Source: Lepas anatifera
Lineage: Eukaryota > Arthropoda > Thecostraca > Lepadidae
NCBI GenBank assembly: GCA_034440635.1
Contig: JAOTON010001604.1
Coordinates: 74,501-138,500 of the forward strand
Direction of reading: 5' to 3'
Length of the DNA: 64,000 bases
Shown here piece by piece: positions 58,502-64,000 of the stretch (position 1 is its first letter; each line of letters opens with the position of its first letter). The translations under genes and the position numbers were made by a program. The notes under the pieces were generated by a model, which searched no databases, was not told where the DNA came from, and saw nothing but the letters and a program-made list of their open reading frames with translations.

Positions 58502-59659
58502 TTTCGCACTGATGGGGGGCGGGGGTGCACACCCCCTCTGGTTTTTCCGGCGGCACGAAAAACAGCGGTGCTTCACGCCGCCGCACTTGGCACACCTTAT
58601 TCTTGATCAATTGCGCAACTTTACATAACATTTTAGGTTGGGTCATCACAGGTCAAGTCAACAGTGCAGGTCAAGTGACCTCACCTCAAAAAGTGTTTAA
58701 GGTGACATAAGTAAGAAATGCGTGAATCTATCAAATTAAAACTTATACGACATTTCCGGGATTTTTCATATCAATAATAATTATTGGGGCTTATTGACGC
58801 ACCAACTGCCAGGGTCATATGGCGTCGCCAACTCTCTCCCTGTTGGAAGGGTTGCTCGGGAGCCAGCTTGCTCCTTGTTCAGGGAAGCCGCCGGGCCTTG
58901 AACCCGGGTCGGCTGCGTGGAAGCCAGCTATGCTGACCACTCCACCACCGCGCCCCCTGGATTTTTCATATCGATGACCTGAGGTCCACTACGGACCATG
59001 ACCTCTCCATTGAAAATGCATGGGAAAAACAGAAATTGGGCTGTGTTTGTGTAGATACCGCTGAGAATACCTTCGTATTCTCCAAATCGTAGTATCCTGG
59101 GCCCCTTTCCAGGTTCATGTTGCAATTGTTGACCTGTGCCATCTGAGAGGTCATCTGGGGCTATTTAAGCAGTTTTTAGACTTAGGTCAATTACTTTGCA
59201 TGAAGTGATGAAACAGCTTTCATTTTGATATCAATGTGTTCGGATTGCTATTGCAATTCGATTTATATGAATATTGATTAAGCTAGGCTAAAAAGTGACC
59301 TTGACCTGACTTGCAGTCAGGTTATTTCTGTGTTTTTACCTAGTATGATCATATTATACATCATTTTATTCACCGTGACGAGAGGAAGCGAATGGTACCT
59401 AAAATGATTCTAACTCAACTCTGTCAGACGCTAGAGCCAAAAACTCTGCTCAAAATCCCACTTTCTTTGACCTGTCATGACCTTAATATTGATCTAAGCC
59501 AAATAGTGACTGATATAATTTCTTCGTGAATTTGTATGAGCTATCCACCAGCTTTCGAGTTTTTTCGTTATCCCGCTTAGGGGCCGAGTTCGAGGGGAGA
59601 GGGTGTTCAAACACCCCCCACCAGGGCGAAGGTGGCTCGGAGGCCCACCGGGGTGCGGG
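58502..59659 (-). mobile_element. TTAA/AGGTCA superfamily, C-like element E, with SINE inside
   Basis: 1158 bp between TTAA 58498-58501 and TTAA 59660-59663. Left end GCACTGATGGGGGGCGGGGG with GTGCAC centre; GCGGTGCTTCACGCCGCCGC hairpin; inverted pair AGGTCA-AG-TGACCT 58668-58681. Right end is a reversed family C terminus: GGGTGTTCAAACACCCCCC, GGCGAAGGTGGCTCGGAGGC. A SINE occupies 58773-58958. Confidence 0.87.
58773..58958 (-). mobile_element. tRNA-derived SINE nested in E, Gly-TCC-like head
   Basis: The minus strand has a head with GGTGGAGTGGTCAGCATAGC, an anticodon-like loop CTTCCAC (TCC) and GGGTTCAAGGCCC, followed by the same 3' body as the SINE at 730-909 (CCCTTCCAACAGGG onward) and an AATAATTATTATT tail. 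Flanked by a perfect 14-bp duplication GGATTTTTCATATC (58759-58772 and 58959-58972). Confidence 0.93.
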
Positions 59660-59663
59660 TTAA

Positions 59664-60201
59664 TTCGTCTTGCCTGTCTTAAGCTTCCGAGCACTTTTCA
59701 CAGCCCAGTTGCAATGCAGCTGTGGAATCGATTTAGGTGAGGAGATTTCCGTTGGGTCCGGCTACCAGCGTACTAAAAAAATCGTCCACGGAAGTTCAAC
59801 GCAAAATGTGAAAACGACAGCTACCAAACAATGTTGAAGTTCCAGTAGTTGCAGAACGGCTTTCTTCAACCATACGGAGCATTTGCCGATGACACGGCAG
59901 TGGAGGCTACATCTGCAGCGTCGCCGGGCGCCGAGGAGGCGGCGGCCAATGCTAACTCGTTTACAATACCGATGCACGGGTGCCGGTTGCCGCGAGGAAC
60001 AGCGACCACGCATCCATCTTGCCTGGCACGTGCATGCGGTGAGATTGTATGCATAAATTGGGCTGGTGGCAGCGGCGGCGATGGTGGGCTTCCGAATGCA
60101 GTGGCCGTCTCACCGACCTGTCGGGTCTTTGCTGCGAAATTGCGCATGGCTGAGACGAATGGTCGGGTTACCGCAGTGATGACCCGAATATTTATGGAAG
60201 G
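59664..60201. other. GC-rich unassigned segment between two TTAA elements
   Basis: Open on both strands (59849-60205 plus, 59866-60147 minus) with alanine-rich translations. No domain recognised, and coding is unlikely but not excluded. Confidence 0.35.
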
Positions 60202-60205
60202 TTAA

Positions 60206-60655
60206 AGGGAATGTGGCACCTTCATAACGCGATTTTAACTGAGATAGCCAAATTGTAAAGCAAGTCGGAAAACCCGGAACTCGGTATATCATTTGTCTTG
60301 GAACTCGAGATTTCCGTAGAAAAAGCTAAAACCTACCTGAAATGCACCCCTCACGTTTCCTTAGCAGCAGGCCACAGTTGTCATGGCTGTTGGTGTGACG
60401 ACATATGCTGACGTCACGATGAGCATCAGCCAATCTAAGCCCTTGAAGCGTTTCGAGTATGGTAGTGGTTGCCAGATCATGATATTATCCACAGCGATAT
60501 TTCTTTCTTTGCCTAGAGGAGTGTTTTAAAATAAAAATATCGAGCTCATTGTACATTTCTTTTTCAGAGAAATAATGAGTGGTTTCATCATCTTCGGCTA
60601 AAAGTACGCCTAATTACACTAAATTCCAGGATTCAACCAAGGTGCCACATTCCCT
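60206..60655. mobile_element. 450-bp TTAA MITE, family M2
   Basis: Perfect 17-bp inverted ends AGGGAATGTGGCACCTT and AAGGTGCCACATTCCCT between TTAA 60202-60205 and TTAA 60656-60659 (shared with B10). No coding capacity. piggyBac-type mobilisation is inferred from TTAA; the AGGG start resembles M1. Confidence 0.92.
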
Positions 60656-60659
60656 TTAA

Positions 60660-61486
60660 CACGCGCATTGACGGGGGCCTGAGCCACCTTCGCTTTGACG
60701 AGGGGGGCGGGTACCCGCCCCCCTAACGGTAGGTAGCGAAAAACGGTAAACGGCGTTGGGTAGCCCATCCAATTCTCCATCGAAAATAGTTGAACCTTTT
60801 TTGTCAGGTCACATTTAAGGTCACGAGAGGTCTAAACATACCGTAATAGGGATAACATGTAAACTAAGTTTTTCGGCCATTACATCTGAACAAGTAAAGA
60901 TAGAGCAAAACGACTTGAACTATATGAATCCTCGCAGCAAGTGGAATCGAATGATATATAATTTGCCCTTGCTAGGTGAAATCAAGGATTTGACCTGACC
61001 TGAGGTCAGGTCAGGGTCAAATTATATAAAATGCATATCATTAGAACCGCAAAGCCAAGGCAAGTCTAATGCAGCTAGAATAAACGCTCTATCATTATCC
61101 GTTACTGAGTTATACAGTAAAAACCATTTTCCCATGTATTTCCAATGGAGAGGTCATGCCTCGTACCTGACCTTAGGTCATCGATATCAAAAATACCGGA
61201 ACACATTTTAGAGAACTCGGTGGGTGCATTATGTGATATGAGTTTCAATCGGATAAGTTCACCCCGCTCCGACTTATGCTATCTTAAACTTTTTTGAGGT
61301 CAGGTCACTTGACCTGTACTGGTGACCTCACCTGAGATGACCTAACCTTGAAATTTTCACAGAAGTTGTAAAAATGATGAGGAAAAGGTATGCCAAGTAC
61401 GGTGGCGCTACGCGCCGCCGTTTTACTGCTATCTTTGAAAAACCCGAGGGTTGGGGGCGGGTATCCGCCCCCCGTCAATGGGCGTG
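60660..61486 (+). mobile_element. TTAA/AGGTCA superfamily, family B, copy B10 (full length)
   Basis: 827 bp between TTAA 60656-60659 and TTAA 61487-61490. Left: CACGCGCATTGACGGGGGCC, GAGCCACCTTCGCTTTGACG, GGGGCGGGTACCCGCCCCCC. Core: everted TGACCTGAGGTCAGGTCA near 60998, inverted AGGTCA-CT-TGACCT 61302-61315. Right: GGTGGCGCTACGCGCCGCC hairpin, GGGCGGGTATCCGCCC. Confidence 0.93.
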
Positions 61487-61490
61487 TTAA

Positions 61491-62685
61491 GTTTTTATTT
61501 ATTTATTTATTTATTAATATATATCACCAACAGGCGGTGCCCACTGACAGGTGAAGTCAAGCAGCTAAAACACATGGTTATTTACAATGAGCGAGCATAA
61601 ATAATAATACCACTAAGAAGACAAAAGCATTAGAAATCAAACAAAATGACTAGATGCAGGTACAATCATGACAAAATGGCATACAAATGATGAAAATGGA
61701 GTTCGCTAACATGATTCTCCACTCGTCTGATTAATTGATTGATGAATGAATGAATTGATTGCTGATTGATGAAGTTACACGAAGAGGACATAATTTCTTG
61801 AGAAATCGAAAGAGAATGGTAGAAAACTGGGCTTAGAAAAATATGAAAATTGTTAATTTTGCAGTTAATGATATATAGGCATGTAAGGGAAAGTACGGTA
61901 AAGACGTGGGTGTGACGGGGGTGTGACACCGTGACGTGGGTGTGGCACCGTGGGTAAGACGGGACACTTCATGCTTGTAGTAAACTGACAACGTCAAGAC
62001 CGGGATAGCGTGGGTTACTTTGTTTAGACGCGCGTGGGTCGGAGGAACACGCTGGGTCCAGTAGGCTCGATATGTTTTATACAATTTTCTTAAAAGTAAA
62101 AACCGAAACTCATTGGTTTTTTAATCGACTTTGTAAGGCCATGTCTTACATGTTCTTTTATATTTTTATTGGTAATGTGTGACATCGGTTTTCAATATAC
62201 ATTATGTTCATCGTAGCCGCCGAGCGTGTAACCATGACTGCATCTGATTCATGTCCAAGTCTGTTTAGGAGGAGCAAAGTGGAGCTAGACGCACACTATA
62301 CGTGGGGCAAAATGGGCGTGGGGGGGGTGCTGATAACTTTCACGGGAGAATACAATGACAGGCTCATATGGCCATGGGGTTCCAATGATGGGCTCCCTGG
62401 GGTGGGCGCTCTAAGATGAGCCTCCTACAAGCGATGGCCTCGCGCGCTGCTCACACGGTTTATAAGTCCCAACATATATTTTTATTCAGGCAAGATAACC
62501 CCATTCTACCTAATTTACTGGCTCAAACTCGTGGGGGATGGGTGGTTGAGTGGATAACGTCCCTGTCTTCTAAGTCTCACGTATTTTTCTAAACTACACG
62601 CAGAGACAAATGACCGCTTGCAAAGTCGTAGATACATGTCTGAGGTAATTCCAAAGCAAAAATGGGGACGAAATAAATTCAATAG
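61491..62685. other. Unassigned 1.2-kb spacer
   Basis: Contains an ATTT run (61496-61515) and a GATT/GAAT run near 61735. A SINE head fragment at 62526-62577 is listed separately. Confidence 0.4.
62526..62577 (+). mobile_element. SINE tRNA-head fragment
   Basis: GGGGGATGGGTGGTTGAGTGG and ACGTCCCTGTCTTCTAAGTC match the Arg-TCT-like head of the SINE at 730-909. The body is absent. Confidence 0.65.
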
Positions 62686-64000
62686 CATGCGCCGTGGAGG
62701 GGGTCCTAACGTGCCCCCACCCTATTTCATTTTTAACCCTCGCCCCACCGGGGCCATCGATGGCCCCCTAAGGTTTTTCCGGGATAGCAGAAAAACGACG
62801 AAGCGCAGCACCGCGGTTGAGGGCTCTACCTCTCACTGCATCATTTTCCCATCATCCCTGAATTTTTTTACCCCGGGTCACCCAAGGCCAGGTCACCAGA
62901 CGAGGTCAACCAAGGTCACCTCACTTCAACTTTAGAGCTCTGTAAGAGCTACATTTCAAAGTCGATCGATTTGAAACTTCCTACACTTTATGACCCCTCC
63001 AGGGTCTACAAGGTGTATATCCGGGATTTTTCGATTTCGTGCCCTGAGGTCAGGTCACGAGGCGACCTCTCCCATTGGAAAAGGATGGGGAAAACCTGTT
63101 TCATGATATAAAAGCCACAAAAATGATTGCAAATACTCAGACTGCTCAGAACAGCGTTTTTGGACACCCTTTCACGGATCTCAGGGGTCATATTTGCCCT
63201 TTGACTTTTCCAAGGTCATCCAAGGTCACCAGAGGTCAAAAACAGTATTTTGACAATAACTTTTGACCTAATTAAGCTAGAGCGGTGAAACAAACACCAT
63301 CGTGTTTGTCTTATCACTGGCTTTTATTTGATATACGGCAAGGTCACTTTCTGACCTTTCGTGACCTCAGGTCATATTAGGTCACGAGGTGACCTCTGGA
63401 GGTCAAACCACTGGCGGGAGGTCTTTACGTTCCACATGGCGGAAAAAGTACTGGCAATTTGCTATCAAATGTACTTTACCAGGCCTCAATAGCTCTAATG
63501 ACATAAGAGTTATGCCCAGTTTGCTTAATCATTGCATATTTGAGTGAAAATAGCCGATCTTGACCTAATTTCACCTCTGGAGGTCAAACCATTGACCTGA
63601 GCACTAAAACATACGAAGTAATTTCTTACTGAATTCACGCGAGCTTTCTATTGCACTTTGCAGATTTGCGCTAACGCCCATATTTTCGGAGTTAGAGGGG
63701 GCCATCGATGGCCCCCGGCGGGGCGAAGGTGGCGCCGGACCCCCGGTGGGGCGCGGGTTAAGAGGTGGCCGGAAAACCGTTCGTCGCCGGAAAACGTTCT
63801 CGGCCACATTTGAGAGCATTTATGAGCGCATCGAATAGTGGAGTAATTTTGAAAATCGGTTAATAGTTCTTTGGCTTATATGATTTCAAAATGAAACCTA
63901 TATTTTGAGACCGTCACAATCGCGCAGTCGCACCAGTTCACTTGCACCGTAGACCGAGTGGTGACGTCATAACGTCGTATAATCAGGTTGTATGTCAAGG
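62686..64000 (+). mobile_element. Family D copy D4, split by G1, running off the window
   Basis: Left terminus CATGCGCCGTGGAGGGGGTC and GCCCCCACCCTATTT at 62686-62732. After G1 the family D sequence continues with GAGGTGGCCGGAAAACCG and GGAGTAATTTTGAAAATCGG, as in D3. The right end lies beyond the window. Confidence 0.82.
62737..63757 (-). mobile_element. TTAA/AGGTCA superfamily, family G, copy G1, nested in D4
   Basis: 1021 bp between TTAA 62733-62736 and TTAA 63758-63761. Perfect palindrome GGGGCCATCGATGGCCCC at both ends (62751-62768 and about 63700-63717). Left GACGAAGCGCAGCACCGCGG; right GGCGAAGGTGGCGCCGGACC. Core arrangements mirror G2 in reverse. Confidence 0.92.

Overview
This window looks like repeat-dominated intergenic or intronic DNA from a large metazoan genome, most likely an invertebrate. 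The reasons are tRNA-derived SINEs with target-site duplications, hAT- and piggyBac-type elements, TA and CT microsatellites, minisatellites, and no long intact gene, operon or bacterial signal. I cannot fix the phylum from the sequence. No host protein-coding gene could be supported. The coding-like traces are a broken piggyBac transposase (9603-10870), a broken retroelement-type integrase (55.4-56.1 kb), a possible retroelement C-terminal tail (53.0-53.2 kb), one unidentified coding-like island (38.05-38.39 kb) and a duplicated frame of unknown status (28-29 kb).

The dominant component is a set of related non-autonomous elements that covers roughly a third of the window by my hand tally. 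I call them the TTAA/AGGTCA superfamily and split them into families A to G. They lie between TTAA tetranucleotides, as piggyBac insertions do. Families A, B, C and G share a left-end signature close to GAGCCACCTTCGC. Near each end most carry a GC-rich palindrome whose centre is family-specific: GGGTACCC in B, GTGTTYRAACAC in C, CCATCGATGG in G, GTCT-T4-AGAC in A. Their cores are packed with AGGTCA/TGACCT, the nuclear-receptor half-site, in direct, inverted and everted arrangements. None encodes a visible transposase, and their ends do not match the one piggyBac copy present.

Layout. 0-3.4 kb: two hAT-type MITEs with 8-bp duplications, a SINE, a TA tract and a 35-bp minisatellite. 3.4-9 kb: family A, F and B copies in unique DNA. 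9.1-14 kb: the piggyBac copy, then a family G end joined to family D at one TTAA, then a second D. 14-22.9 kb: mostly unassigned DNA with a hybrid B/C element at 15.8-16.6 kb. 22.9-33.3 kb: A with a 180-bp hAT-type MITE inside, C, B, a tandem 650-bp duplication, nested C copies and a 7-bp satellite that is in effect an array of AGGTCA direct repeats. 34.8-48.5 kb: the densest stretch, including a four-element chain (43.5-47.8 kb) with a three-level nest. 48.5-57.6 kb: SINE, 31-bp minisatellite, TA tract, family F and the disrupted integrase. 57.6-64 kb: B joined to a C-like element with a SINE inside it, a 450-bp MITE joined to B, and G nested inside D.

The elements act on each other more than on any gene: they insert at TTAA sites at the edges of, or inside, earlier copies, and some appear to have exchanged ends. 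The candidate new system is this superfamily: TTAA-targeting elements with family-specific palindromic end tags and a nuclear-receptor-motif core.
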